Source of the DNA: Bacteroidales bacterium
GTDB lineage: Bacteria; Bacteroidota; Bacteroidia; Bacteroidales; Bacteroidaceae
Length of the DNA stretch: 64,000 bases
Direction of reading: 5' to 3'
Assembly (NCBI GenBank): GCA_015060865.1
Contig: SUXS01000007.1
Coordinates: forward strand, 62,001-126,000
The position numbers and the translations under genes are program-made. This document shows positions 40,601 through 49,041 of this stretch, piece after piece; within the stretch, counting starts at the first letter, position 1; every line of letters starts with the position of its first letter. The notes beneath the pieces are model-generated. The model saw only the letters and a list, made by a program, of their open reading frames with translations. It ran no database searches and was not told the DNA's origin.

Positions 40601-41023
40601 AGATCTACGATTGGCTGGAGCCCTCTGCATCACACGGGCTGGAGCATTTTCTGCTTGGGCTTTCTCAATCAGTTCGGCATAACCAGCAAGCATATCAAGA
40701 AGGGCAGGTGGCATATCCTCTTCTACAAAATCACCACTGTCGGTATAACCAATAATCTCAGGCAAGCAATTATCACCACTGACAATTACAAAACCTGCAT
40801 TCTCACCACGGTTAATCACATAGAGCGGTGCCAATGAATCCGCATCAGAGGTCATACTACGGGTCAAAGATCGACGCATGGGGACCATCTGGGCTGACGA
40901 TAAATTCTCCTTTAAATAATTTGAAGCAATCTTCAAAGCTTGCAATGGGCCAATGGGATCAGCTACCAGTCCCTCCACACTTGTTATTACCAATAATAAC
41001 AATAGTAATAAATTCTTTTTCAT
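37664..41023 (-). CDS. Secreted C10 (streptopain/interpain-type) cysteine protease, multidomain
   Basis: 1119 aa. A signal peptide (1 to about 20) is followed by an inhibitory prodomain (about 22-145; LYVINRGENAGFVIVSGDN). The C10 catalytic domain (about 145-370) has nucleophile Cys174 in AVTGCTCTAAVMVLHH, His316 in SNGGHAIILDGYN, and FNFGWGGQGDGYYTLDD with Trp336. Usual C10 proteins read GC(V/T)ATA there, so Cys176 is a second nearby cysteine. Some 740 residues follow: beta-rich repeat-like parts, a sugar-binding-like segment (FIDNPSFEDNSKSGW), and an end YDLKGRKLTERSQMQPGCIY resembling the C-terminal modules of secreted Bacteroidales proteins. The prodomain is probably cleaved on activation. 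Probably secreted proteolysis or virulence; targets unknown. Confidence 0.92.
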   Translation of the reverse strand: MKKNLLLLLLLVITSVEGLVADPIGPLQALKIASNYLKENLSSAQMVPMRRSLTRSMTSDADSLAPLYVINRGENAGFVIVSGDNCLPEIIGYTDSGDFVEEDMPPALLDMLAGYAELIEKAQAENAPARVMQRAPANRRSIQPIIQAHWHQTAPYNNLAPFLTGTTNRAVTGCTCTAAVMVLHHFRRDLPSTLQATTPTYGYGDAPVTVSYPKGTPIHWDLMLNDYNRSYPEEMGNAVAVLNAAFGAGIWQTYGSSTSGQISNIVDGYNSYFNLSSTCQYKGGTSQATWENLVYSNLSKGQPMVYAGVHPSNGGHAIILDGYNANNNLFHFNFGWGGQGDGYYTLDDETGVNGFSGQQGMVYNITPKKQKLKGKIDVGHLYKRVNNEIRVTVTNEGTLDYFGFYLYWSTSDKAPTSSTAISSKNTELVLATNETGEFTATFKPILERTYYLYLTDKRYNVLDKAVVTVEPSEPHLTLQDLAINASSVIETDSMGTYRMLYDDELTVQATISNDMEATPTQPKFTFELLAYDTEQGDFVLDKKESVDALFENDDVQVLKAVFEHLDSKKYYKLRLAEKLSNVDSDVALAYATTDTLIPFRVALASLDSVSVVDGVMTLKGDWNDKRFAELATDISVIAYDLTAVKGISTQPIAANPNALFYMEENSFGGYNIIAGSKCEDLRLQQGYPYRQLNDFVAEKAMFSPSWEPGVWYTLALPFEVELPSGYLCRQPTEITNKIVSADIVDKLQAHTPYLLATSNVALAPIVANQVAVTREGASQGIAEFQAVVGNAIAGNYSHLLDTETGSDTQYFLLVDSGSVIPAFTGVINVDAGRIRATVSTTLDRLYQNLGVAISEARSVYDAYSPIVEDEWNGVLQDSIASADGVFVSMSITSTSEVKKVANNLLAFLDVYKLQLKDKSNPICYTSFIDNPSFEDNSKSGWISDTNAKVRAASNLATYGVGLEGNYLLYNESTSGSTTIKQTIVGLQKGYYRLTAMVGTSEGHLVTLFAGDSIAHVAAHEWGRFYLSEGMVDSVWVGDGELTIGVEGGDAWYKVDAFNLYYLGAEDETTGIMSPIVEQAPAVIRKGIYDLKGRKLTERSQMQPGCIYLVDGKKVMRIAE

Positions 41024-41047
41024 AACAAATATTATTGTACAATGCTA

Positions 41048-41106
41048 CAAAAGTACAATTTTTTTTAATCAAGCAAGTGATGTAAATGAATAATTTATTA
41101 CTTTTG
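41048..41106. promoter_or_regulatory. Divergent -7 boxes between the C10 protease and the methyltransferase-like gene
   Basis: On the minus strand TACTTTTG (41055-41048) points to the protease; on the plus strand TACTTTTG (41099-41106) points to the next gene. Both match TAnnTTTG. A -33 TTG is plausible for the minus promoter only (41076-41074, spacer 18). Confidence 0.45.
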
Positions 41107-41126
41107 CCTATATAACATAGAGCAAG

Positions 41127-41801
41127 ATGAACAAGTGGATACGCCGTAAACGAAATTCATGGGGATTCGGAGTGCAAAGCCCCACAGACTTTCATTTTGT
41201 GCAACATGTATTGCGTGAAGAGGCGTCTTATTATGGCTACGCAGACTTAAGAGCATTGGAGCCTAGGTTTAGCACAGACCTTCCACACTACCCCGAGAAC
41301 ATCAATCGGCTTCTATTTCGCTTAACCAACTACATTCATCCTGAAATAATCATAGAAGTCGGTACCGGTTCTGGACTTTCGGCTTGTGCGATGGCATTGG
41401 CTCACCCTTTAGGTAAATGCGTGACCATAGGAACGGGCACAGCAAACCTCACAGAAGCGCAAGCGGCCTTAGCCGATTGTGCACACATCACCGTAAAAAG
41501 CGGGAATGAAATAGTTCTATTCGAAGAACTCACTGAAAAAATTGAGCCGATAGAGTTACTACACATAGCACAGACTACCCATTATAAGGAGATTATATTG
41601 AAGGCTCTACAACACATAGGCGATAAGGCTTTGATTATCATTGAAGGCATACGCGACAATGATGAAAAACGGATTTGGTGGAAAGAGTTAAGAGACAATC
41701 AGCCTACAGGCATTTATTATGACCTAGGGTGCATAGGACTAATACTCTTTGACAAATCCCGCCCTAAAAACATCTATTGGGTAGACATACAAAAAAAATA
41801 A
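41127..41801 (+). CDS. Class I SAM-dependent methyltransferase-like protein
   Basis: 224 aa. Motif I of a Rossmann methyltransferase is IEVGTGSGLSACAMALA (around residue 76), and motif II-like KCVTIGTGTANLTEAQA follows, where the usual acidic residue after the second strand is replaced. Resemblance to O-methyltransferases is by this region only. Substrate unknown, and the changed motif II leaves open whether it binds SAM normally. Confidence 0.65.
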   Translation: MNKWIRRKRNSWGFGVQSPTDFHFVQHVLREEASYYGYADLRALEPRFSTDLPHYPENINRLLFRLTNYIHPEIIIEVGTGSGLSACAMALAHPLGKCVTIGTGTANLTEAQAALADCAHITVKSGNEIVLFEELTEKIEPIELLHIAQTTHYKEIILKALQHIGDKALIIIEGIRDNDEKRIWWKELRDNQPTGIYYDLGCIGLILFDKSRPKNIYWVDIQKK

Positions 41802-41819
41802 ACATCAATTCACTCACAC

Positions 41820-42386
41820 ATGAAGAAGAGCAAAATATATACCCGAGGAGGCGATGCAGGTTTCACATCGCTCATTGGTGGCAGCCGAGTAAAGAAATGC
41901 CATTTACGACTGAATGCATACGGTACGATAGACGAACTCAACGCAAATCTTGGCTTGCTATCATCTATGATCGACAACGACAAGATCCTCGGAGAAAAGT
42001 GGTTATCATGGATCCAATCTCGGTTATTTGATGCAGGAGCCCATCTTGCCCAGCCTAACACCAATAACCAAGAACCCACCTGCCTTGTAATGCAGCAACA
42101 TGTAGCGCAACTTGAGACACTGATAGATTCCATCGATGCCCAATTAGAGCCATTACACTCATTTATCCTACCTGGCGGATGTTCCTCAGCAGCTCAATGC
42201 CATGTATGTCGCACCATCTGCCGCCGTGCAGAAAGACTCATCATTCACCTTTCCGAAGAAGTCACGATAAACGTCGAATTATTATCCTTTATTAACAGAT
42301 TGTCAGATTTTCTCTTTGTTTATGCCCGATACCTAAATAAAATAAATGGGCATAAAGAAATTTCTTGGGAGAAAGATGGTATTTGA
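41820..42386 (+). CDS. Cob(I)yrinic acid a,c-diamide adenosyltransferase (PduO type)
   Basis: 188 aa. Transfers the adenosyl group of ATP to cob(I)alamin to make adenosylcobalamin. Family marks: IYTRGGDAGFTSLIGGSRVK, LNAYGTIDELNANLGLL, FILPGGCSSAAQCHVCRTIC followed by RRAERL, and a C-terminal INRLSDFLFVYARYLN. It starts 18 bp after the previous stop. No cobalamin riboswitch is seen. Confidence 0.95.
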   Translation: MKKSKIYTRGGDAGFTSLIGGSRVKKCHLRLNAYGTIDELNANLGLLSSMIDNDKILGEKWLSWIQSRLFDAGAHLAQPNTNNQEPTCLVMQQHVAQLETLIDSIDAQLEPLHSFILPGGCSSAAQCHVCRTICRRAERLIIHLSEEVTINVELLSFINRLSDFLFVYARYLNKINGHKEISWEKDGI

Positions 42387-42398
42387 AGAAAAAAGTTA

Positions 42399-42406
42399 TA
42401 CCTTTG
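42399..42406 (+). promoter_or_regulatory. -7 box upstream of the DUF2795-tyrS pair
   Basis: TACCTTTG matches TAnnTTTG and is 55 bp before the DUF2795 start. No properly spaced -33 was found. Confidence 0.4.
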
Positions 42407-42460
42407 CGCCTCATTTTTGAAATAGGACAAAAATAGTAATAACTTAAATAAGACACTGAT

Positions 42461-42682
42461 ATGTATTGGACATTAGAGTTAGCATCAAAATTAGAGGATG
42501 CTCCTTGGCCAGCGACTAAAGAGGAGCTTATTGACTACGCCATACGTTCTGGCGCTCCTTTGGAGGTTATTGAAAATCTTCAGGAGATAGAAGACGAGGG
42601 CGATGTATACGAAAGTATTGAGGAGATTTGGCCCGATTATCCCAGTAAAGAGGACTTTTTCTTCGACGAGGAAGAATATTGA
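42461..42682 (+). CDS. DUF2795 family small acidic protein
   Basis: 73 aa, acidic. It starts [20 protein letters not shown] and ends with many Asp/Glu/Phe ([15 protein letters not shown]). The helical domain [20 protein letters not shown] matches the DUF2795 family, of unknown function. It lies 31 bp before tyrS and probably shares its transcript. Confidence 0.88.
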   Translation: MYWTLELASKLEDAPWPATKEELIDYAIRSGAPLEVIENLQEIEDEGDVYESIEEIWPDYPSKEDFFFDEEEY

Positions 42683-42713
42683 CAACTCAGAAGAATCCAA
42701 AAATAACAATACA

Positions 42714-44006
42714 ATGAATTTTGTAGAAGAACTCCAATGGCGTGGCATGGTACACACCATGATGCCGGGAACAGAAGAACTCTTGAGTAAAGAAATGGTA
42801 ACGGCCTACTTGGGCATTGACCCCACAGCCGACTCACTGCACATCGGACACCTCTGCGGTGTGATGATGCTGCGTCACCTGCAGCGTTGCGGCCACAAGC
42901 CCCTGGCGCTCGTAGGCGGTGCTACCGGTATGATTGGCGACCCCTCGGGCAAGTCGCAGGAGCGCAACCTGCTCAATGAGGAGACCCTGCGCCACAACCA
43001 GGAGTGCATCAAGAAGCAATTGGCCAAGTTCCTCGACTTCGAGAGCGATGCGCCCAACTGCGCCGAACTCGTGAACAACTACGACTGGATGAAGGACTTC
43101 ACCTTCCTCGACTTTGCACGCGAGGTGGGCAAGCACATCACCGTCAACTACATGATGGCCAAGGACTCTGTGCAGAAGCGTCTCAATGGCGAGGCTCGCG
43201 ACGGACTCTCCTTCACCGAGTTTACCTACCAGCTGCTCCAGGGCTACGACTTCCTCTACCTCAACGAACACAAGAACTGCAAGCTCCAGATGGGCGGTAG
43301 CGACCAGTGGGGCAACATCACCACCGGTGCCGAGCTCATCCGTCGCACCAGCGGCAACGAGGTATATGCCCTCACCTGCCCCCTCATCACCAAGGCCGAC
43401 GGCGGCAAGTTTGGCAAGACCGAGTCGGGCAACGTATGGCTCGACCCGCGCTACACCTCACCCTACAAGTTCTACCAGTTCTGGCTCAACGTGAGCGACG
43501 ACGATGCAGCCAAGTACATCAAGATCTTCACCGCCATCGGCCGCGAAGAGATTGAGAGCCTCATCGCCGAGCACGCCGAGGCTCCGCACATGCGTATCCT
43601 GCAGAAGCGCCTCGCCAAGGAGGTGACCATCATGGTACACTCTGAGGCCGACTATGAGGCAGCAGTAGAGGCATCGGGTATCCTTTTCGGCAACAACACC
43701 CACGACGCACTGGTGAAGCTCGACGAAGACACTCTGCTCGCCGTATTCGAGGGCGTACCCCAATTTAAAGTATCGCGCGCGAAGATTGAGGCAGGCATCA
43801 AGGCCGTAGACCTCTTTGCCGAGGAGTCAGCCATATTCCCCTCCAAGGGCGAGATGCGCAAGATGGCCCAGGGCGGTGGCGTATCGCTCAACAAGGAGAA
43901 GCTCGCAGCCTTCGACCAAGAGATTACCACCAAGGACCTGCTCAACGACAAATACCTGCTCGTGCAGCGTGGCAAGAAGAACTATTTCTTGCTGATAGCA
44001 GAATAA
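42714..44006 (+). CDS. tyrS: Tyrosyl-tRNA synthetase
   Basis: 430 aa from the ATG at 42714 ([20 protein letters not shown]); the frame is open upstream but overlaps DUF2795. Class I synthetase: the HIGH motif is at residues 43-46 (SLHIGHLCG) and the KMSKS-type loop reads KFGKTESG. An S4-type RNA-binding domain is at the C-terminus ([11 protein letters not shown]). Bacterial TyrRS of normal length. Confidence 0.97.
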   Translation: MNFVEELQWRGMVHTMMPGTEELLSKEMVTAYLGIDPTADSLHIGHLCGVMMLRHLQRCGHKPLALVGGATGMIGDPSGKSQERNLLNEETLRHNQECIKKQLAKFLDFESDAPNCAELVNNYDWMKDFTFLDFAREVGKHITVNYMMAKDSVQKRLNGEARDGLSFTEFTYQLLQGYDFLYLNEHKNCKLQMGGSDQWGNITTGAELIRRTSGNEVYALTCPLITKADGGKFGKTESGNVWLDPRYTSPYKFYQFWLNVSDDDAAKYIKIFTAIGREEIESLIAEHAEAPHMRILQKRLAKEVTIMVHSEADYEAAVEASGILFGNNTHDALVKLDEDTLLAVFEGVPQFKVSRAKIEAGIKAVDLFAEESAIFPSKGEMRKMAQGGGVSLNKEKLAAFDQEITTKDLLNDKYLLVQRGKKNYFLLIAE

Positions 44007-44022
44007 AAAAAGCAGCAAACAC

Positions 44023-44053
44023 TTGCAAGGATAGAGAAAAACCTCTATCTTTG
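44023..44053 (+). promoter_or_regulatory. Promoter of tRNA-Gln
   Basis: TTGC at 44023-44026, a 19-bp spacer, and TATCTTTG at 44046-44053, an excellent Bacteroidetes-type promoter, 32 bp before the tRNA. Confidence 0.75.
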
Positions 44054-44084
44054 CAGCGCTTTTCAAAAGAAAGCACATGAGGAT

Positions 44085-44155
44085 TGTCCTATGGTGTAAT
44101 GGTAGCACAACAGGTTTTGGTTCTGTTTGTCTTGGTTCGAATCCAGGTAGGACAA
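44085..44155 (+). tRNA. tRNA-Gln (anticodon TTG)
   Basis: 71 nt, all arms fold: acceptor TGTCCTA (44085-44091) with TAGGACA (44148-44154), D arm GTGT/GCAC, anticodon arm ACAGG/TCTGT with loop TTTTGGT (anticodon TTG), T arm CTTGG/CCAGG with loop TTCGAAT, and discriminator A. The CCA end is not encoded. Confidence 0.95.
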
Positions 44156-44156
44156 C

Positions 44157-44200
44157 AAAAAAAAGAAGAAGAGGCACCTGCAGGTACCTCTTCTTCTTTT
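44157..44200. terminator. Bidirectional terminator between tRNA-Gln and ruvB
   Basis: A 14-bp stem (AAAAGAAGAAGAGG 44161-44174 with its complement 44187-44200) plus an inner ACCT/AGGT pair. A-runs on one side and T-rich sequence on the other allow it to end the tRNA (+) and ruvB (-); on the minus strand eight T follow the stem. Confidence 0.75.
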
Positions 44201-44221
44201 CACATTATATCGAACTAATCC

Positions 44222-45247
44222 CTAGTCGAACAACCCTCGAATATTCTGATATACATTTTTCCCTAAATGCTTATAGGCCAATTCTGTGACTTCACGACCA
44301 CGAGGAGTACGTTTCAAGAAACCTTCCTTAATAAGGAATGGTTCATATACCTCTTCCAATGTTCCTGAATCTTCTCCAATAGCAGTAGCTATGGTACCAA
44401 GACCAACAGGCCCTCCTCCAAACTTATCAATTATCGTACATAGAATCTTATTGTCAATCTCGTCAAGGCCATAACGATCAATATTGAGTGCTTCTAGAGC
44501 ATAGCGAGCGATTTCAATATCTATAGTCCCAGATCCCTTAACCTGAGCAAAATCACGGACGCGACGCAAAAGCGCATTTGCGATACGAGGTGTGCCACGA
44601 CTTCTGCTGGCAATCTCTCCAGCTGCTTCATAATCACATGGTACACCAAGAATGTCAGCTGATCGGGCAATAATGCGAGTAAGAATATCGGTATCATAGT
44701 ATTCCAAGTGCATATTAATCCCGAAACGTGCACGAAGAGGAGCTGTGAGCATACCGCTACGAGTAGTAGCCCCCACAAGCGTGAAGGGATTGAGATCAAT
44801 CTGGATACTACGTGCTGAGGGGCCTTTGTCAATCATAATATCAATACGATAGTCCTCCATAGCCGAATAAAGATACTCCTCTACTACAGGTGAAAGACGA
44901 TGTATCTCATCAATGAAAAGCACATCATTGGGTTCTAATGAAGTGAGCAGTCCGGCTAAATCACCAGGCTTATCGAGAACTGGTCCTGAAGTAATCTTGA
45001 AGCCCACACCCAATTCATTGGCGATAATGTTGCTTAACGTAGTCTTGCCCAGTCCTGGAGGCCCATGCAACAGTACATGATCCAAAGCCTCTGCACGCAA
45101 GCGAGCCGCTTTGACAAATATCCTCAGGTTGTCTACAACCTTGTCCTGACCCGAGAAGTCTTCAAAGCAGAGCGGACGTAACGCATTCTCATAATCCTTG
45201 TCCTTGCCGCCAAGCTGTTGTTTATGTATATCGAAATTCTCTTCCAT
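44222..45247 (-). CDS. ruvB: Holliday junction branch-migration ATPase RuvB
   Basis: 341 aa. AAA+ motor that, with RuvA, drives branch migration. Walker [10 protein letters not shown] (62-70), Walker [10 protein letters not shown], the sensor region [10 protein letters not shown], then the winged-helix end [19 protein letters not shown]. No ruvA or ruvC next to it. Its own promoter is at 45272-45303. Confidence 0.98.
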   Translation of the reverse strand: MEENFDIHKQQLGGKDKDYENALRPLCFEDFSGQDKVVDNLRIFVKAARLRAEALDHVLLHGPPGLGKTTLSNIIANELGVGFKITSGPVLDKPGDLAGLLTSLEPNDVLFIDEIHRLSPVVEEYLYSAMEDYRIDIMIDKGPSARSIQIDLNPFTLVGATTRSGMLTAPLRARFGINMHLEYYDTDILTRIIARSADILGVPCDYEAAGEIASRSRGTPRIANALLRRVRDFAQVKGSGTIDIEIARYALEALNIDRYGLDEIDNKILCTIIDKFGGGPVGLGTIATAIGEDSGTLEEVYEPFLIKEGFLKRTPRGREVTELAYKHLGKNVYQNIRGLFD

Positions 45248-45271
45248 AACATGTTTCTAACAAGTATATCA

Positions 45272-45303
45272 CAAAGATAAGGAATCCCAAGAGGTCTACC
45301 AAA
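45272..45303 (-). promoter_or_regulatory. Promoter of ruvB
   Basis: On the minus strand TTTG (45303-45300), a 20-bp spacer and TATCTTTG (45279-45272), a full consensus match, 25 bp before the start codon. Confidence 0.75.
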
Positions 45304-45390
45304 TATTTTATACTAAAAACTTCAAGGCACGCCATCAGATTGCCCCTAAAAAAATGCGCATACAAAGCCACACTTTCATTTCATAATCAT

Positions 45391-45398
45391 TATCTTTG
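45391..45398 (+). promoter_or_regulatory. -7 box of xerD
   Basis: TATCTTTG, 34 bp before the xerD start, matching the -7 consensus; the -33 region is not convincing. Confidence 0.45.
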
Positions 45399-45431
45399 TA
45401 TGGAGTTTCATAATGACACCTCACATACACC

Positions 45432-46370
45432 ATGAGCGAGAAGAAGGAAAGCAAAGACTACCTGCTAAAATACAAGCAATACTTACTGTTCGAGAAATCT
45501 CTATCCGCCAACACCATTGAGGCCTACATCCACGATATTGAGAAGTTGTTACAATACCTTAGAAAGAAGGAACAAGATCCTCTGGATGTAACACTTGAAC
45601 TTTTGGAGGAATTTTTATCAAACCTCCACGACACGGAAAGAATAGTTGCCCGTTCACAAGCACGCATGCTCTCGGGCATACGTTCGTTTTACCAATATTT
45701 AACGCTTGAAGAATATATAAAGGCTGATCCTACCCTACTCATCGAATCCCCCAAAATAGGGATGAAACTCCCTGAGGTCCTCAGCATAGAAGAGATCGAC
45801 GAAATTCTAAACGCCATAGATATGAGCAAACCAGAAGGCCAACGTAACCGAGCAATTATAGAGACGCTTTATAGCTGTGGATTACGAGTATCAGAGGCAT
45901 GCAATCTGAGACTTTCGGACCTATTTTTCAATGAAGGATTCATCAAAGTAGAAGGCAAGGGAAGCAAGCAACGGTTAGTTCCCATCTCTGAAAATGCAAT
46001 TGCAGAAATTACGGCCTATATGGAGGAACGGGCAGAGATTATCATCAAGCCCGGTTACGAGGATTTTTTGTTCGTGAGTGCAAAATTCAGAAAAAATTTG
46101 TCTAGAGTCACCATGTTTCACATCATCAAAGAATTGGTAAAACTCACAAACATCAAAAAAAATATCAGCCCACACACTTTCCGACATTCATTTGCTACCC
46201 ACCTACTTGAGGGAGGAGCCAATCTTCGCGTTATACAAAGTATGCTCGGACACGAAGACATAGGTACCACCGAAATCTATACCCACATTGACGCAAGCCG
46301 TTTACGTTCCGAGATCATAGAGCATCACCCTCGCAACAAAAAGCGAGCTGTTGTTGAAACAACAGATTAA
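45432..46370 (+). CDS. xerD: Tyrosine recombinase XerD
   Basis: 312 aa. Site-specific recombinase that resolves chromosome dimers with XerC. SAM-like N-terminal domain, then the catalytic domain with R152 (SCGLRVSEACNL), H248 and R251 (SPHTFRHSFATHLL), H274 (MLGHEDIGTT) and Tyr283 (EIYTHID). No integrase features, no att sites beside it; it is a housekeeping recombinase. Confidence 0.93.
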   Translation: MSEKKESKDYLLKYKQYLLFEKSLSANTIEAYIHDIEKLLQYLRKKEQDPLDVTLELLEEFLSNLHDTERIVARSQARMLSGIRSFYQYLTLEEYIKADPTLLIESPKIGMKLPEVLSIEEIDEILNAIDMSKPEGQRNRAIIETLYSCGLRVSEACNLRLSDLFFNEGFIKVEGKGSKQRLVPISENAIAEITAYMEERAEIIIKPGYEDFLFVSAKFRKNLSRVTMFHIIKELVKLTNIKKNISPHTFRHSFATHLLEGGANLRVIQSMLGHEDIGTTEIYTHIDASRLRSEIIEHHPRNKKRAVVETTD

Positions 46371-46494
46371 AGGGACTAACAAAATAACAAAATGAAATAA
46401 AAAAGTGGCAGAAATGCACACAGATTAAAAAAAATACTTTACATTTGCTACACAAAGAATAGGAACAAATATATAAATCCCAAAATCTATACCC

Positions 46495-46956
46495 ATGGAA
46501 AAGATTGACGAACTTGACAAAAAGATACTTGGAATCATCTCTCAGAATGCCCGTATACCGTTCAAAGATGTAGCCGTAGAATGTGGAGTGTCAAGGGCAG
46601 CCGTACATCAACGTGTGCAACGACTGACAGACATAGGCCTCATCATAGGATCAGGTTACCATGTGAATCCCAAAATGTTGGGATTCCGCACCTGCACCTA
46701 CGTGGGACTCAGCCTTGCTAAAGGTTCCATGTACAAGGAAGCTATTGAGGAACTGAAGAAAATTCCCGAGATTGTAGAAGCTCATTTCACTACAGGGCCC
46801 TATAGTGTCATTGTAAAACTCTACGCACGCGACAACGAGCATCTCATGAATCTACTTAACGAACGCATACAAGAAATACCAGGCGTAATGGCTACCGAGA
46901 CCATGATATCGCTTGACCAAAGTATCAAAAAAGAAATACCTATCACATTAGAATAG
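46495..46956 (+). CDS. Lrp/AsnC family transcriptional regulator
   Basis: 153 aa. N-terminal winged HTH (KIDELDKKILGIISQNARIP followed by FKDVAVECGVSRAAVHQRVQ) and a C-terminal RAM ligand domain (ending ETMISLDQSIKKEIPI). The next gene, a peptide-hydrolase fusion, begins 1 bp after the stop, so the regulator likely responds to amino acids related to that enzyme. Ligand unknown. Confidence 0.93.
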   Translation: MEKIDELDKKILGIISQNARIPFKDVAVECGVSRAAVHQRVQRLTDIGLIIGSGYHVNPKMLGFRTCTYVGLSLAKGSMYKEAIEELKKIPEIVEAHFTTGPYSVIVKLYARDNEHLMNLLNERIQEIPGVMATETMISLDQSIKKEIPITLE

Positions 46957-46957
46957 T

Positions 46958-48700
46958 ATGCCAACATTCAATATCAAAGAGGAATATGCAGCTTTGCACT
47001 CCTCTTTTCCTATTTATAAACGCCGCCCCATTATCGGCATCACGGGAAACTACGACAACGGCAAGTGTACTTTACTCGAAGGCTACTATCAATCCGTCAT
47101 TGAAGCAGGAGGAACTCCTCTCATCATTCCTGCATTTGACAACATCGATGCCATGGTGAGTCTACTCGAACGTATAGACGCACTTATCCTATCCGGTGGA
47201 GGCGACATCAACCCCCTCTATCTGAATGAAGAACCCATACGCGAACTCAGTTCGATAAATCCCGCCCGTGATTGGCAAGAATTGATGCTTGTACGCCTCG
47301 CCAGCAATCGTCAAATCCCTATTCTCGGGATTTGCCGTGGCCTACAAGTGATGACTGCAGCCTTAGGAGGCAAGCTCTACCAGGACATTTACAAAGAGGC
47401 TGGCGCCACGGTCAAACATAGTCAAGAAACCGAACGTCATATTGCTACGCATAGTATAAACATAGCACCGTCAAGTCAACTCGCTACCATTTTCGGGACA
47501 ACTAACGTCTATGTCAATAGTTTCCATCACCAAGCCATAAAGGAAGCCGCACCTGGATTTTTAGCCACAGCCTTTTCCCCAGACGGAGTCATCGAAGCCG
47601 TAGAGAGTATCCATTGCAAGTCCATGATAGGCGTACAATGGCACCCCGAATGCATGATATTAAATAACGACCGCAGCATGATGCCTCTTTTCGATTGGTT
47701 CATAAGCGAGGCACGTTCCTTCGCAACGGCACGTAAGTTACATCAGCGCATTCTTTCCCTTGACACTCATTGTGACACCCCAATGAAGTTCGACCAGCAG
47801 ATCTGTTTCAACAGTAGAGATCCACGTATCCTGGTCGATTTACACAAAATGACAGAGGGACACCTTGATGCCACCATCATGGTAGCCTACCTACGCCAAC
47901 TCGAGCGAGACAAGACATCCCTTGACGTTGCCTTTGCCAAGGCCGAACGCCTCATTTCTGAAATAGAATCTATGGTAGCACAAAATGCTCATAGCGTAGG
48001 TATCGCTTACACCCCAGACGACCTCTATCGCCTTAAACGCGAGGGACGTCGTGCTTTAATGCTCGGCATAGAGAACGGTTATGCTATAGGCGATGAGATT
48101 AACCGTATTGAGCACTTCCGACGTCGCGGTATAGTATATATGACACTTTGCCACAATGGTGACAATGACCTATGCGACTCGGCACGTGGAAGTTCCGAGC
48201 ATGGTGGTCTCAGCACCTTGGGCCGTGAAGCCATTCGTGAGATGAACCGTGTAGGTATGATGATAGACCTCTCACATGCTTCCGAGAACAGTTTTTACCA
48301 GGCTATCGAAGTCAGCCACACTCCTATCGTATGCAGCCATTCATCAGCTCGTGCCCTGTGTGATCACCCACGCAACCTCACTGATGACCAATTGCGTACT
48401 CTTGCAGCCTCAGGCGGTGTAGTGCAGACTTGCCTTTATGACGGGTTCCTACGACAAGAGGGAGGCGCAACAATAAAAGATGCCATCCGACACATCTGTC
48501 ACATGGTGAATATTGCCGGTATCAACCATGTAGGCATAGGTACAGACTTTGATGGTGATGGCGGCGTCATAGGCTGTGCCGATGCCTCAGAGGTCATCAA
48601 CCTAACTCGCAGCCTTTTGGCAGAAGGATTCTCTGAGGAAGACATTGAAAAGTTATGGGGAGGAAACTTCCTCCGCGTGATGCGCATGGTACAAGCATAA
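46958..48700 (+). CDS. Fusion of class-I GATase-like hydrolase and M19 membrane dipeptidase-type domain
   Basis: 580 aa, two domains. Residues about 20-250 are a gamma-glutamyl hydrolase-like class-I amidotransferase (peptidase C26): nucleophile Cys126 in ILGICRGLQVM, His229 and Glu231 in GVQWHPE. Residues about 262-580 are an M19 renal-dipeptidase-like domain: HxD at 271-273 in LDTHCDTPMKF, GRRALMLGIENGYAIGDE, LCHNGDNDLCDSA, MIDLSHAS, IVCSHSSARALCDHPRNL, and GTDFDGDGG. All metal ligands look present. No signal peptide, so cytoplasmic. A combined role, cutting gamma-glutamyl peptides and then dipeptides, is inference. Confidence 0.93.
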   Translation: MPTFNIKEEYAALHSSFPIYKRRPIIGITGNYDNGKCTLLEGYYQSVIEAGGTPLIIPAFDNIDAMVSLLERIDALILSGGGDINPLYLNEEPIRELSSINPARDWQELMLVRLASNRQIPILGICRGLQVMTAALGGKLYQDIYKEAGATVKHSQETERHIATHSINIAPSSQLATIFGTTNVYVNSFHHQAIKEAAPGFLATAFSPDGVIEAVESIHCKSMIGVQWHPECMILNNDRSMMPLFDWFISEARSFATARKLHQRILSLDTHCDTPMKFDQQICFNSRDPRILVDLHKMTEGHLDATIMVAYLRQLERDKTSLDVAFAKAERLISEIESMVAQNAHSVGIAYTPDDLYRLKREGRRALMLGIENGYAIGDEINRIEHFRRRGIVYMTLCHNGDNDLCDSARGSSEHGGLSTLGREAIREMNRVGMMIDLSHASENSFYQAIEVSHTPIVCSHSSARALCDHPRNLTDDQLRTLAASGGVVQTCLYDGFLRQEGGATIKDAIRHICHMVNIAGINHVGIGTDFDGDGGVIGCADASEVINLTRSLLAEGFSEEDIEKLWGGNFLRVMRMVQA

Positions 48701-49041
48701 AAGATTTGTTGCAAAAGAAAACCACCCAGATCAATTCATATCTTCAGAGCAAAAGCCGTGTAAGACAGTACCAGGTGTTGACGCATAAGATATCTTCAAC
48801 AACACAACACCTGCCCTAGCAACCAAAAGACTTATAATCTGTTTAGCCATTCTGAATGGCTAAACAAGTTTTATACCCTGTAGCACACTTGTCATAGGCA
48901 TTGAACTATCACATCCGAGAGGAGCTTCTCCGAAAATCCAATAAACATCGTCAAATTAAAAGATGGGAATAAAAGATAGAGAGGGAGAGTCTTACGACAT
49001 CCCCCTCTCATCAGAGTTCAATTGTTCCACTAATCAAGCTC
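48701..49041. other. Convergent intergenic region with three hairpins
   Basis: 341 bp between two converging genes, no protein seen. Hairpins: CAGGTGTTG/CAACACCTG (48772-48780 and 48805-48813); GTTTAGCCATT/AATGGCTAAAC with loop CTG (48841-48851 and 48855-48865), followed by AAGTTTTA, a fair terminator for the + gene; GAGAGGG/CCCTCTC (48979-48985 and 49003-49009), followed on the minus strand by TATCTTTTA, a fair terminator for secDF. Confidence 0.5.

Noticed and set aside
41820..42386. Cobalamin riboswitch before the adenosyltransferase gene
   Set aside because: Only 18 bp separate it from the preceding gene and the upstream sequence shows no B12-box.
45432..46370. Integrase of a mobile element
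   Set aside because: The protein has the length and motifs of housekeeping XerD, and no attachment-site repeats or cargo genes lie beside it.
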